Origin: an uncultured Rikenella sp.
GTDB lineage: Bacteria > Bacteroidota > Bacteroidia > Bacteroidales > Rikenellaceae
NCBI GenBank assembly: GCA_910577885.1
Contig: CAJTNK010000017.1
Coordinates: 1-27,184, forward strand
Direction of reading: 5' to 3'
DNA length: 27,184 nt
The notes under the pieces are model-generated. The model saw nothing but the letters and a program-made list of their open reading frames with translations. It did not search any database and was not told where the DNA came from. Both the position numbers and the translations under genes were made by a program. Of the stretch, positions 14,774-22,219 are shown in pieces (the stretch's first letter is position 1; each line of letters opens with the position of its first letter).

Positions 14774-14811
14774 AAGCGAAAAACAAAACTCGATTTTGTT
14801 TTTCGCTTTTT
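14774..14811 (+). terminator. Intrinsic terminator after purA
   Basis: AGCGAAAAACAAAA (14775-14788) pairs perfectly with TTTTGTTTTTCGCT (14794-14807) across the 5-nt loop CTCGA, followed by a T run to 14811. The stem is long but A/T-rich. It lies between purA and dapB on the plus strand and separates these two genes into different units. Confidence 0.85.
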
Positions 14812-14834
14812 ATGTATTACTTTCAACCCAGATT

Positions 14835-15560
14835 ATGAAAATTGCACTGATAGGTTACGGCAAAATGGGCCACGAGATCGAACGGATCCTGGTGGCCAGG
14901 GGTCACGAGATTCCGCTGATTATCGATTACGACACGACCGACCGGATGACGGCGGAAAACCTGGCGGCGTGCGACGTGGCAATCGAGTTTACGACGCCCG
15001 GGACTGCGTACGGAAATATCGTCGCTTGTTTGGAGGCGGGTGTTCCGGTGGTGTGCGGGACGACGGCGTGGCTGGATCGGCTGCCGGAGGTGACGGCTTT
15101 GTGCGAACGGAATAAGGGGGCGTTTTTCTACGCCTCGAATTATAGCATCGGAGTGAATGTCTTTTTTGCCGTGAACCGGCAGCTGGCCGAGATGATGAAT
15201 CGCTTTCCGGAGTACGATGTGACGCTGAACGAGGTGCACCACGTGCAGAAGAAGGATGCGCCGAGCGGTACGGCGGTGACACTGGCTGAAGGGATCCTGG
15301 CGGGGATCGACCGGAAGAGCGCTTGGACGCTGGGGGCGACCACCGTACCGACGGAGCTGGGTGTGACGGCGCAGCGGCGGTCGGTGGTGCCGGGAATTCA
15401 TACCGTGGTGTGGGAGTCGGAGGCCGATGTCATCACGATCGACCATACGGCCAAAAGCCGGGCCGGATTTGCCATGGGGGCGGTGCTGGCGGCGGAATTC
15501 ATGACCGACAAACGCGGCGCAGGACGGGTGTACGGAATGAAAGATTTGCTCGGGTTTTAG
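14835..15560 (+). CDS. dapB: 4-hydroxy-tetrahydrodipicolinate reductase
   Basis: A 241-aa cytosolic enzyme that reduces 4-hydroxy-tetrahydrodipicolinate with NAD(P)H in the lysine/meso-diaminopimelate pathway. The Rossmann motif KIALIGYGKMGHEI (residues 2-15) and the active-site block EVHHVQKKDAPSGTA (about 134-148) with catalytic His and Lys are clear. It is shorter than E. coli DapB (273 aa), as I know for the Bacteroidetes form. I chose the ATG at 14835; 25 more in-frame residues upstream would run through the purA terminator. A weak promoter could lie in the terminator tail (TTTTG 14794-14798, 19 nt, TACTTTCA), with two mismatches in the -7 box. lepB follows after 16 nt, a dapB-lepB pairing I recognise from Bacteroidales. 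Confidence 0.98.
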   Translation: MKIALIGYGKMGHEIERILVARGHEIPLIIDYDTTDRMTAENLAACDVAIEFTTPGTAYGNIVACLEAGVPVVCGTTAWLDRLPEVTALCERNKGAFFYASNYSIGVNVFFAVNRQLAEMMNRFPEYDVTLNEVHHVQKKDAPSGTAVTLAEGILAGIDRKSAWTLGATTVPTELGVTAQRRSVVPGIHTVVWESEADVITIDHTAKSRAGFAMGAVLAAEFMTDKRGAGRVYGMKDLLGF

Positions 15561-15576
15561 AAGACGAAGAAGCGCC

Positions 15577-16983
15577 ATGAAGAAAAATCTGTTTAAGGAA
15601 CTGTGGTACAACAAGTGGGTGCAGTTCTCGGTGGTCAGTGTGATTTACGTGTTGTGGTTCGTGGTCTGGACCCGGAATTTGTGGTGGCTGCTGGGGGTGA
15701 TTGTCATCTACGACTTCTATATCGGTAAGTGGAGCGAACGCCTGTGGCTCAATCGTTACCGGACCATCAAGGCCAACAATCGGCCGTTCCGCAAGGTGGC
15801 CGAGTGGATCGAAGCGCTGTTGTTTGCGGTGATCGTGGTGGTGCCGCTCAAGATCTACTTTTTCGGGATGTATGTCATTCCGTCGTCGTCGATGGAACAC
15901 ACCTTGTTGACCGGGGACTATATCTTCGTCAGCAAGATCCACTACGGACCGAAGATGCCCAATACGCCGATCTCGTTCCCGTTCGTACAGAATACGATGC
16001 CGTTCTCGCAGATGACACCGTCGTACTGGAAGCGGTGGCAGTGGGACTACAAGCGGTTGTGGGGACGCGATACGGTGCAGCGGGACGATGTGGTGGTGTT
16101 TAATTTTCCGGAGGGGGATACGGTGGCGCTGGGAACGGTGACCGTGGCGGACGAATTCGGACAGCCGATGGAGATGGAGGTGTCGTCGAACACGAATTAT
16201 TACGACTTGGTGAGGAGCTTGGGACGGGAGCGGGTGGAGGAGGAGTTGAAGGTGCGCTACCGGCCGGTGGACAAGCGGGATAACTACATCAAGCGGTGTG
16301 TGGCGGTGGCCGGAGACCGGGTGCAGGTGATCGACGGGGAGTTGTTCGTCAACGGGGCGCGGCAGAAGGAGATACCGGGGGTACAGTACATTTACCTGGT
16401 GAACGTCACGGGGCCGATCGGCAATCGGGTGTTCGAACGGCTGGGGATCAATGCAGAAGAGGTGGGCTACAATGCGGAGGCAGGGCGATACACGATGCCG
16501 CTGACGGAAGAGGCATCGGAGGCGATTCGGAAGTTGCCGGAGGTGAAACAGGTGACGCGGTACATCAATCGATTGCCGAACGAAGCTATTTTCCCGCACG
16601 ATACGGAGCTTTATCCGTGGACCGAGGATATTTTCGGGCCGTTGCAAGTACCGCGGGCGGGGCAGACGGTGGCTTTGACGTTGGAGACGCTGCCGCTGTA
16701 CGAACGTGTCATTCGGAATTATGAGCGGAATACCTTGCGGGTGGACGAGGAGAAGGGGGAGATATATGTAAATGATTCGCTCGTAACGGATTATACGTTC
16801 AAAATGAACTACTACTTCATGATGGGGGACAATCGGCACAACTCGGCGGACTCGCGTTTTTGGGGTTTCGTGCCGGAGGATCATGTCGAGGGACGGGCGT
16901 CGTTCATTTGGCTCTCTGTTACACCGGGGAAAAATATATTCAATGGGATACGGTGGGATAGAATGTTCTTGGAAATCAAGTAA
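15577..16983 (+). CDS. lepB: Signal peptidase I (long Bacteroidetes form)
   Basis: A 468-aa inner-membrane serine protease that removes signal peptides from exported proteins. Hydrophobic segments lie at about 15-48 and 78-97, followed by the catalytic Ser105 in IPSSSMEHTLLTGDYIFV. The general base is Lys239 in DNYIKRCVAVAGDRV, and the closing box is GDNRHNSADSRFWGFV near 428. There is a 130-residue insert between the Ser and Lys boxes and a larger one between Lys239 and the last box, making the protein far longer than E. coli LepB (324 aa); such long forms are usual in this phylum. It lies 16 nt after dapB and 44 nt before etfB. The spacer holds a small inverted repeat TAAAGT-TTT-ACTTTA (16981-16995) that includes the stop codon. 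Confidence 0.97.
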   Translation: MKKNLFKELWYNKWVQFSVVSVIYVLWFVVWTRNLWWLLGVIVIYDFYIGKWSERLWLNRYRTIKANNRPFRKVAEWIEALLFAVIVVVPLKIYFFGMYVIPSSSMEHTLLTGDYIFVSKIHYGPKMPNTPISFPFVQNTMPFSQMTPSYWKRWQWDYKRLWGRDTVQRDDVVVFNFPEGDTVALGTVTVADEFGQPMEMEVSSNTNYYDLVRSLGRERVEEELKVRYRPVDKRDNYIKRCVAVAGDRVQVIDGELFVNGARQKEIPGVQYIYLVNVTGPIGNRVFERLGINAEEVGYNAEAGRYTMPLTEEASEAIRKLPEVKQVTRYINRLPNEAIFPHDTELYPWTEDIFGPLQVPRAGQTVALTLETLPLYERVIRNYERNTLRVDEEKGEIYVNDSLVTDYTFKMNYYFMMGDNRHNSADSRFWGFVPEDHVEGRASFIWLSVTPGKNIFNGIRWDRMFLEIK

Positions 16984-17027
16984 AGTTTTACTTTAACTAA
17001 AAAACATACCCAAACACTTACCTACTT

Positions 17028-17912
17028 ATGAATAAAGCATTGAAAATAGTCGTGCTGGCCAAGCAGGTTCCCGATACGCGGAATGTGGGCAAGGATGCTA
17101 TGAAAGCCGACGGGACGGTGAACCGGGCGGCACTGCCGGCCATTTTTAACCCGGAGGACCTGAATGCCTTGGAACAGGCGCTGCGTATCAAAGACCGGTT
17201 GCCGGAGACCCAAATTACAATCCTGACGATGGGGCCGTTCCGGGCGGCGGAGGTGATCCGCGAAGCGATGTTTCGCGGAGCGGACGGCGGAGTGCTGCTC
17301 ACCGACCGTAAGTTTGCCGGGGCCGATACGCTGGCGACCAGTTATACACTGGCCTGTGCGATCAAGAAGCTGAATCCGGATCTGATTATCGCCGGGCGGC
17401 AGGCGATTGACGGTGATACGGCGCAGGTCGGGCCGCAGGTGGCTGAAAAGTTGGGGCTGCCGCAGGTCACGTATGCCGAAGCGATCGACCGGATCGACCA
17501 GACTGGGGGCGAGATCACCATTCGCCGTCGGCTGGAGCATGGGGTGGAAACCGTCGCGATGCGCTTGCCGGGGGTCATTACCGTGAATGCCAGTGCACCG
17601 GAGTGTCGGCCGCGGAACGCCAAGATGGTGATGAAGTACAAGCACGCCCGGACGGTGAGCGAGGTGCAGGAACAGCAGGAGGATTACTACATGGCTTTGC
17701 ACAAGGAGCGGTGCTACCTCTGCATTCCGGAGTGGGGTGCGGCGGATGTGGCGGCCGACGAGATGCTGCTGGGGCTGAACGGCTCGCCGACCAAGGTGAA
17801 GAAGATCGAAAATATCGTTTTCCAGGCCAAGGAGGCCAAGCATCTGACCGGATCGGACGGCGACATCGAAGGACTTGTAAAAGAACTGATCGCTTCGCAT
17901 ACAATCGGTTAA
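17028..17912 (+). CDS. etfB: Electron transfer flavoprotein, beta subunit
   Basis: A 294-aa cytosolic protein, the AMP- or FAD-binding small subunit of the ETF heterodimer that carries electrons from acyl-CoA dehydrogenases. Family blocks include IVVLAKQVPDTRNV (about 7-20), FNPEDLNALEQALRIKD, ITILTMGP, the GADTLATSYTLACAIKKL stretch and the IAGRQAIDGDTAQVGPQ signature (about 122-138). It is longer than the mitochondrial beta subunit (255 aa) and resembles the FixA/EtfB forms of anaerobes, some of which take part in flavin-based electron bifurcation; that cannot be decided here. It is followed after 38 nt by etfA and then by an acyl-CoA dehydrogenase, which is the expected partner set. A weak promoter candidate (TTG 16969-16971, 17 nt, TACTTTAA) precedes it. 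Confidence 0.97.
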   Translation: MNKALKIVVLAKQVPDTRNVGKDAMKADGTVNRAALPAIFNPEDLNALEQALRIKDRLPETQITILTMGPFRAAEVIREAMFRGADGGVLLTDRKFAGADTLATSYTLACAIKKLNPDLIIAGRQAIDGDTAQVGPQVAEKLGLPQVTYAEAIDRIDQTGGEITIRRRLEHGVETVAMRLPGVITVNASAPECRPRNAKMVMKYKHARTVSEVQEQQEDYYMALHKERCYLCIPEWGAADVAADEMLLGLNGSPTKVKKIENIVFQAKEAKHLTGSDGDIEGLVKELIASHTIG

Positions 17913-17950
17913 TTCATTCCAGATAAAGCAAACCATTAACTGAAATTCTC

Positions 17951-18976
17951 ATGAACAACATATTCGTATACTGCGAGATTGAGGAGGGCAAGGTTGCGGA
18001 CGTTTCGCTGGAACTCTTGACCAAGGCGAGGGCGTTGGCCGGAACATTGGGGTGTCGGGTCGAGGCGCTGGCCATTGGACACAACCTGTCGGGAATTGAA
18101 AAACAATTGGCACAATACGGGGCCGAAGTGGTCCATGTGGCGGATGGAGCGGAGCTGGCACCGTTCCGGACACTGCCTCATGCGGCGATCATTTGCGGGG
18201 TATTTCGCGAAGAGCAGCCGCAGATCGCGCTGTTCGGAGCGACATGCACGGGGCGGGATTTGGCACCGCGCGTTTCGTCGGCGTTGCACAGCGGATTGAC
18301 GGCGGATTGTACGTCGCTGGAGATCGGCGACCACATCGAAGCCAAGACCGGCAAGGAGTACAAGGATTTGCTGTATCAGATTCGTCCGGCGTTCGGGGGG
18401 AACATCATTGCGACTATTATTAACCCGGACCACCGGCCGCAGATGGCCACCGTGCGCGAAGGGGTGATGAAGATGGAGCCGGTTCCGGCCGGTGAGGTGA
18501 AGGCGGCGGAGGTCAAACCGGTGGATTACAAGAAGTACTTGAGCGATACGGACTTTGCGGTGAAGATCGTGGCCCGGGAGATGGAAGAACGGAAGATCAA
18601 CATCAAAGGCTCACCGATTATTGTGGCGGGGGGCTACGGGATGGGGTCGAAGGAGGGGTTCGGGCTGTTGCACCAGCTGGCCGAAGTGTTGGGGGGTGAA
18701 GTGGGGGCTTCGCGGGCGGCGGTGGATGCCGGATTTGCGGAACATGAACGGCAGATCGGACAGACAGGGGTGACGGTACGGCCGAAGCTCTATATTGCTT
18801 GCGGGATCTCGGGGCAGATCCAGCACACGGCGGGGATGGACGGCAGTTCGATGGTCATCTCGATCAACACCGATCCCGAGGCGCCGATCAACAAGATGGC
18901 CGACTATGCGATTATCGGAGATGTCAACACGGTGATTCCGAAGATCATCAAACACTACAAACAGAATAGCAAGTAA
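17951..18976 (+). CDS. etfA: Electron transfer flavoprotein, alpha subunit
   Basis: A 341-aa cytosolic flavoprotein, partner of EtfB. The N-terminal domain (1-185) has the nucleotide-binding-like fold with ICGVFREEQPQIALFGATCTGRDLAPRVS. The C-terminal FAD-binding domain (about 210-335) carries IIVAGGYGMGSKEGFGLL, the GASRAAVDAGF block, KLYIACGISGQIQHTAGM and the closing INTDPEAPINKMADY, all expected for FAD binding. The etfB-etfA order with the dehydrogenase 21 nt downstream indicates one transcript for an electron-transfer module. No ETF:quinone oxidoreductase or ferredoxin gene is next to it, so the final acceptor is not visible in this window. Confidence 0.98.
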   Translation: MNNIFVYCEIEEGKVADVSLELLTKARALAGTLGCRVEALAIGHNLSGIEKQLAQYGAEVVHVADGAELAPFRTLPHAAIICGVFREEQPQIALFGATCTGRDLAPRVSSALHSGLTADCTSLEIGDHIEAKTGKEYKDLLYQIRPAFGGNIIATIINPDHRPQMATVREGVMKMEPVPAGEVKAAEVKPVDYKKYLSDTDFAVKIVAREMEERKINIKGSPIIVAGGYGMGSKEGFGLLHQLAEVLGGEVGASRAAVDAGFAEHERQIGQTGVTVRPKLYIACGISGQIQHTAGMDGSSMVISINTDPEAPINKMADYAIIGDVNTVIPKIIKHYKQNSK

Positions 18977-18997
18977 CTCTTTGATTTACTATAGGAT

Positions 18998-20752
18998 ATG
19001 GCTAATTTTTTCTTGGACAACAAAGATATACAGTTCCACCTGGATCACCCGTTGATGAAAAAAATCGTGGACCTCAAGGAACAGGGGTTCAAGGATAAAG
19101 GGGCGTATGACTATGCGCCGGTGGACTTCGAGGACGCGGTGGACAGCTACCGCAAAGTGCTGGAAATCGTGGGGGATGTGGCGGCCAATACGATTGCCGT
19201 GAACGCCGACTCGGTGGACAAGGAGGGGCCGCGGGTGGAAAATGACCGGGTGATCTATGCCCGGGGGACGCAGGAGAATCACGATATGTTGACGCAGGCG
19301 GGGGTGTATGGAATCTCGCTGCCGCGGCGGTTCGGAGGGTTGAACTTCCCGCTCGTGCCGTACGTGATGACTTGCGAACTGGTGAGCCGCGCGGATGCCG
19401 GTTTCGGAAATATCTGGGGGTTGCAGGACTGTGCCGAGACCTTGCACGAGTTTGCCAGCGAGGAGATCAATGCCGAGTTTCTGCCGCAGATTAACCGAGG
19501 GGCGACGGCGGCGATGGACCTCACCGAACCGGATGCGGGTTCCGACCTGCAGGCGGTGATGCTCAAGGCGACACCCAATCCGGACAAGCCGGGCGAGTGG
19601 CTCTTGAACGGGGTGAAACGATTCATTACCAACGGGGATGGGGATATTTCGCTGGTGTTGGCCCGGAGCGAAGAGGGGACTACCGATGCACGGGGTTTGT
19701 CACTGTTCGTGTACGACAAGAAGCACATGGCGGTGAAGGTGCGGCGGATCGAGCATAAGTTGGGGATCATCGGGTCGCCGACCTGCGAACTGGTCTTCAC
19801 CAATGCGCCGGCCAAGCTGGTCGGAGATCGGAAGATGGGGCTCATCAAGTACGTGATGGCGTTGATGAACTCGGCGCGGCTCGGAATCGGGGCGCAGTCG
19901 GTGGGGATCATGGAGGCGGCGTATCGCGAGGCGTTGAAATACGCCAACGAACGGGAACAATTCGGTAAACCGATCATTCAGTTCCCGGCGGTTTACGAGC
20001 TGTTAACCAACATGAAAGCGCGTTTGCAGGCCTCCCGGGCGCTGCTGTACGAGACGGCTCGATTTGTGGATGTCTACAAGAACTACTTCCACATCGAGAA
20101 AGAGCGGAAACTCGCGCCGGAAGAGCGGACCGAGATGAAGCAGTACCAGAAGTTGGCGGATGCTTATACGCCGCTGCTGAAACTTTTTTCGTCGGAGTAC
20201 AGCAACAGTGTGGCTTACGATTCGTTGCAGATCCACGGCGGGTCTGGGTTCATGAAGGACTACGCGATCGAACGGATTTATCGCGATGCCCGTATCACGA
20301 CGATTTACGAGGGGACGTCGCAATTGCAGGTGGTGGCGGCCATTCGCGGGGTGACGACGGGCGTGTTGCTGGCGCAGATGCAGGCATACGAGGCGGTGAA
20401 ACCGGTGGCGGAGCTGGATGGGCAGTACCGTACGCTGGTGGCCATGCGCGAAGCCTACGAAGAGGCGCTTCGGCGGGTCCAGGAGATGACGGCCAAAGAG
20501 GGGAGCGATGCCGATTTGCTCGACTTCCATGCCCGGCGGTTGGTTGAAATGGGGGGATACGTCATTATGGGACATCTCTTGCTACAACAGGCCAGCCATC
20601 CGGAGGTGGGCGAAGACTACCGGATCTCGGCCATCGCTTTCATCAAGGAGGGGCAAGCCAAATGTGCGGCTCACGGAAGCTATATCCGTGATTTCGAGCC
20701 GGATAGCTTGGGTTACTTCAAAATGGTGCTGGACGAGAAGGTCGAGGCATAG
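18998..20752 (+). CDS. Acyl-CoA dehydrogenase, long form with C-terminal domain
   Basis: A 584-aa flavoenzyme that oxidises an acyl-CoA to the 2-enoyl-CoA and passes electrons to the adjacent EtfAB. Recognisable blocks are YGISLPRRFGGLNFP, the FAD/substrate motif AAMDLTEPDAGSDLQAV (about 170-186), GVKRFITNGDGD, REQFGKPIIQFPAV and the C-terminal IERIYRDARITTIYEGTSQL, where Glu438 in YEGTS is the expected catalytic base. It is about 200 residues longer than short- and medium-chain enzymes: an insert after LLYETARFVDV and an extra helical domain after about 455 recall the long acyl-CoA dehydrogenases. Chain-length specificity is not readable. No crotonase, thiolase or HAD gene is nearby. It is the last gene of the plus-strand run and ends at element C. 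Confidence 0.95.
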   Translation: MANFFLDNKDIQFHLDHPLMKKIVDLKEQGFKDKGAYDYAPVDFEDAVDSYRKVLEIVGDVAANTIAVNADSVDKEGPRVENDRVIYARGTQENHDMLTQAGVYGISLPRRFGGLNFPLVPYVMTCELVSRADAGFGNIWGLQDCAETLHEFASEEINAEFLPQINRGATAAMDLTEPDAGSDLQAVMLKATPNPDKPGEWLLNGVKRFITNGDGDISLVLARSEEGTTDARGLSLFVYDKKHMAVKVRRIEHKLGIIGSPTCELVFTNAPAKLVGDRKMGLIKYVMALMNSARLGIGAQSVGIMEAAYREALKYANEREQFGKPIIQFPAVYELLTNMKARLQASRALLYETARFVDVYKNYFHIEKERKLAPEERTEMKQYQKLADAYTPLLKLFSSEYSNSVAYDSLQIHGGSGFMKDYAIERIYRDARITTIYEGTSQLQVVAAIRGVTTGVLLAQMQAYEAVKPVAELDGQYRTLVAMREAYEEALRRVQEMTAKEGSDADLLDFHARRLVEMGGYVIMGHLLLQQASHPEVGEDYRISAIAFIKEGQAKCAAHGSYIRDFEPDSLGYFKMVLDEKVEA

Positions 20753-20769
20753 GTCGTTGAATCATACTA

Positions 20770-21098
20770 TTTATTCGCACCTGTTCTTCGTAACCGGGAG
20801 GGTACTGTTCCTTTTGTTCACAAAAGGAACAGAAAAAACTTTCAAAAGTGCTATCGCACTTTTAAGCCATCCGGGTTACAAGGTTCTCAAACTCTTGTTC
20901 TTCGGGCCAAGAAAAAAGGGCGCGCTAAGGTTTTTGATAGCCTCAAGCGCGCCCTTTTCCGTGGCCCGAAAAGTCAAAAGTTCAGATCCTGTACCGAGAT
21001 AGAGTTAGGATGCGCAAGCATCCTCGGAAGTCTTTCTGGTTCTCTTTCTTCAGAAAGAGAACAGTTTCATACAGGGTAGCCAAGGAACAAGTGACGAA
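20770..21098. repeat. Intergenic palindromic element, copy C (about 329 bp)
   Basis: The element fills the gap between the convergent acyl-CoA dehydrogenase and peroxiredoxin genes. Its left flank (TTTATTCGCACCTGTTCTTC) is shared with copy B. GGGAGGGTACTG lies at 20796-20807. H1 is at 20807-20830, stem GTTCCTTTTGT, loop TC. H2 is at 20844-20863, stem AAAAGTGC, loop TATC. The central stem is at 20901-20970, with the 20912-20958 part terminator-like. H3 is at 21007-21024, AGGATGC with GNRA-type loop GCAA. H4 is at 21039-21062, stem GTTCTCTTTCT, loop TC. The spacers between H2 and the centre and between the centre and H3 are also roughly inverse to each other, so nearly the whole element is an imperfect palindrome. 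Outer boundaries are approximate. Confidence 0.88.
20912..20958. terminator. Bidirectional terminator in the centre of element C
   Basis: GGGCGCGCT (20918-20926) and AGCGCGCCC (20946-20954) form a perfect 9-bp G/C stem with a 19-nt loop. It is preceded by A6 (20912-20917) and followed by T4 (20955-20958). Read from either strand it is a G/C stem followed by U residues. It lies between two convergent genes, as expected for a shared terminator. Confidence 0.7.
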
Positions 21099-21100
21099 GA

Positions 21101-21697
21101 TTATTTGATACCTTGGTCTCCACGGTGCCAGTCGATCGGACAGGCCTCGCCGTACTCCTCGAAGTGCTGCAGGGCGTCGATCATTCGCAACGTCTCGTCC
21201 GTGCTGCGACTGAGCGGCAAGTCGTTCACCACCTGGTGGCGTACGATTCCCTGTTTGTCGATCAGGAAGCTACCCCGGTAGGCCATCGCCGCGCCGAGGA
21301 ACTCGACTTCGCCGTTGTCGTCCTGGCGGTAATCGCCCGCCAGGACACCGTAATTGCGCATGATGGTTTTGGCCGGGTCGGCCACCAGCGGGTATTTCAC
21401 GCCCTCGATTCCGCCTTGTGCAACGGGCAGCGAGAGCCATTTTTGGTGCACGAAGTGCGAGTCGCCCGAACAACCGACGACAACCGTATTCCGTTTTTCG
21501 AATTCGGCTTCAAGCCGTTGGAAGGCGAGTATTTCGGTGGGGCAGACGGCCGAAAAGTCGGCCGGATAGAAGAAAAAGAGGACATATCGTTTCCCCAGGT
21601 AGTGTTCCAGCGAGAATTCGGGCACGATCTCCGCGCCGTTTACCACCGCCGTGGCCCGAAAAAGCGGGGCCTTTTGTCCGACAAGTACTGATGACAT
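21101..21697 (-). CDS. 2-Cys peroxiredoxin (AhpC/TSA family)
   Basis: A 198-aa cytosolic peroxidase that reduces H2O2 and organic peroxides. The peroxidatic Cys52 lies in FFYPADFSAVCPTEI, which meets the PxxxT/SxxC rule (Pro45, Ser49, Cys52) with Ser in place of the usual Thr. The resolving Cys186 is in EYGEACPIDWHRG, so it is a typical 2-Cys enzyme of the Prx1/AhpC type; AMAYRGSFLIDKQGIVRHQVV is also characteristic. I chose the ATG at 21697 (MSSVLVGQ), where the domain begins. The frame is open for 65 more codons upstream, but these run through the repeat D left end and are not homologous to peroxiredoxins. It is a single-gene unit with no AhpF next to it. Upstream sequence is A/T-rich, with no clear TAnnTTTG box. 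Confidence 0.97.
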   Translation of the reverse strand: MSSVLVGQKAPLFRATAVVNGAEIVPEFSLEHYLGKRYVLFFFYPADFSAVCPTEILAFQRLEAEFEKRNTVVVGCSGDSHFVHQKWLSLPVAQGGIEGVKYPLVADPAKTIMRNYGVLAGDYRQDDNGEVEFLGAAMAYRGSFLIDKQGIVRHQVVNDLPLSRSTDETLRMIDALQHFEEYGEACPIDWHRGDQGIK

Positions 21698-21737
21698 AGT
21701 GTGTTTTTTTGATACTATTAATTTGTATATCTCGTTC

Positions 21738-21768
21738 TTTGGTGACGAGCAGGAACTGTTCTTTTGTT
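21738..21768. repeat. Partial duplicate of the element D left end
   Basis: TTTGGTGACGAGCAGGAACT followed by GTTCTTTTGTT repeats, in the same orientation, the start of element D at 21814-21846 with one missing base and a few changes. It stops within the first hairpin, so it lacks the second half of the stem. Between the two copies lies a low-complexity stretch (CTTCGCTTCGTTCG and similar). It looks like a remnant of an earlier insertion or a local tandem duplication. Confidence 0.7.
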
Positions 21769-21813
21769 GCCTTCGCTTCGTTCGTTTTGCTTTCGTGTAG
21801 TTTGCCAACCGTG

Positions 21814-22102
21814 TTTGGTGATCGAGCAGGAACTGTTCCTTTTGTGAACAAAAGGAACCGAAAAAACTTTCGGGAATGCTGACGCATTCCATGGGCTGCC
21901 GTAGTCAAGAGCCTTGGGTCCTTTCTTTTTGGGGTCGGGCTTTGATGGGGCGCAAAAGGTAATGTACTGCATCATGCGCCCCATCAAAAGACCCGGCCCC
22001 AAGCAACGGGCCAAAGCATTAGCTTGCGGAGCCTAAGGCATAGCGTATGCTATCTGAAAGTTCTTTGGGTCCCTTTCTTTCAAGAAAGGGACAGTACCCT
22101 CC
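21814..22102. repeat. Intergenic palindromic element, copy D (about 289 bp)
   Basis: The element lies between the peroxiredoxin and Omp85 genes. H1 is at 21835-21858, stem GTTCCTTTTGT, loop GA. H2 is at 21873-21890 (GGAATGC-TGAC-GCATTCC). The central stem is at 21929-22002: GGGGTCGGG...TTTGATGGGGCGC paired with GCGCCCCATCAAA...CCCGGCCCC, loop of 22 nt. H3 is at 22040-22053 (ATAGC-GTAT-GCTAT). H4 is at 22069-22092, stem GTCCCTTTCTT, loop TC. The right terminus ACAGTACCCTCC (22091-22102) is the exact inverse of GGAGGGTACTGT at the left end of copies C and E. The sequence between H1 and H2, CCGAAA-AAAC-TTTCGG, is itself a hairpin. The left flank differs from copies B and C (GATCGAGCAGGAACTG). 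Confidence 0.88.
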
Positions 22103-22128
22103 TGCACAAAGACCGTTTACACATTATA

Positions 22129-22190
22129 CCGAAGTAAAGCGAGGAAACCGTAGGTAAAAGGTATAGTACCATCCTGTCACGAATGACAAG
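22129..22190. repeat. Tail module of the intergenic repeat family, second copy
   Basis: The stretch CCGAAGTAAAGCGAGGAAAC, followed by CGTAGGTAAAAGGTATAGTACC, corresponds to 34-77 with only a few changes and also ends in a TGTCA-N4-TGACA hairpin (22175-22188, loop CGAA). It follows directly behind element D and precedes the 3' end of the Omp85 gene. Together with 21698-21813 and element D it accounts for the 522-nt gap between the peroxiredoxin and Omp85 genes, in which I see no gene. Confidence 0.75.
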
Positions 22191-22219
22191 ATAGCATAAA
22201 CCATGCCAGAGATGATCGG

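Noticed and set aside
14760..14834. N-terminal extension of 25 residues on DapB
   Set aside because: It reads through the purA terminator hairpin; the Rossmann motif begins directly at the ATG at 14835.
14739..14834. Lysine riboswitch before dapB
   Set aside because: The gap of 96 nt is too short and is taken up by the terminator hairpin; no aptamer-like helices are visible.
15910..16860. Large inserts in signal peptidase I as a novel fusion
   Set aside because: Long signal peptidase I forms with inserts between the Ser, Lys and GDN boxes are usual in Bacteroidetes.
16981..16995. TAAAGT-TTT-ACTTTA as an operator before etfB
   Set aside because: Short, A/T-rich and overlapping the lepB stop; not distinguishable from chance on one example.
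21698..21892. N-terminal extension of 65 residues on the peroxiredoxin
   Set aside because: It is translated from the repeat element and the low-complexity stretch; the peroxiredoxin fold begins at the ATG at 21697.
11168..22190. CRISPR array or tandem repeat locus
   Set aside because: The repeats are hairpin-based, far apart, few, and not separated by uniform spacers; no cas gene is present.
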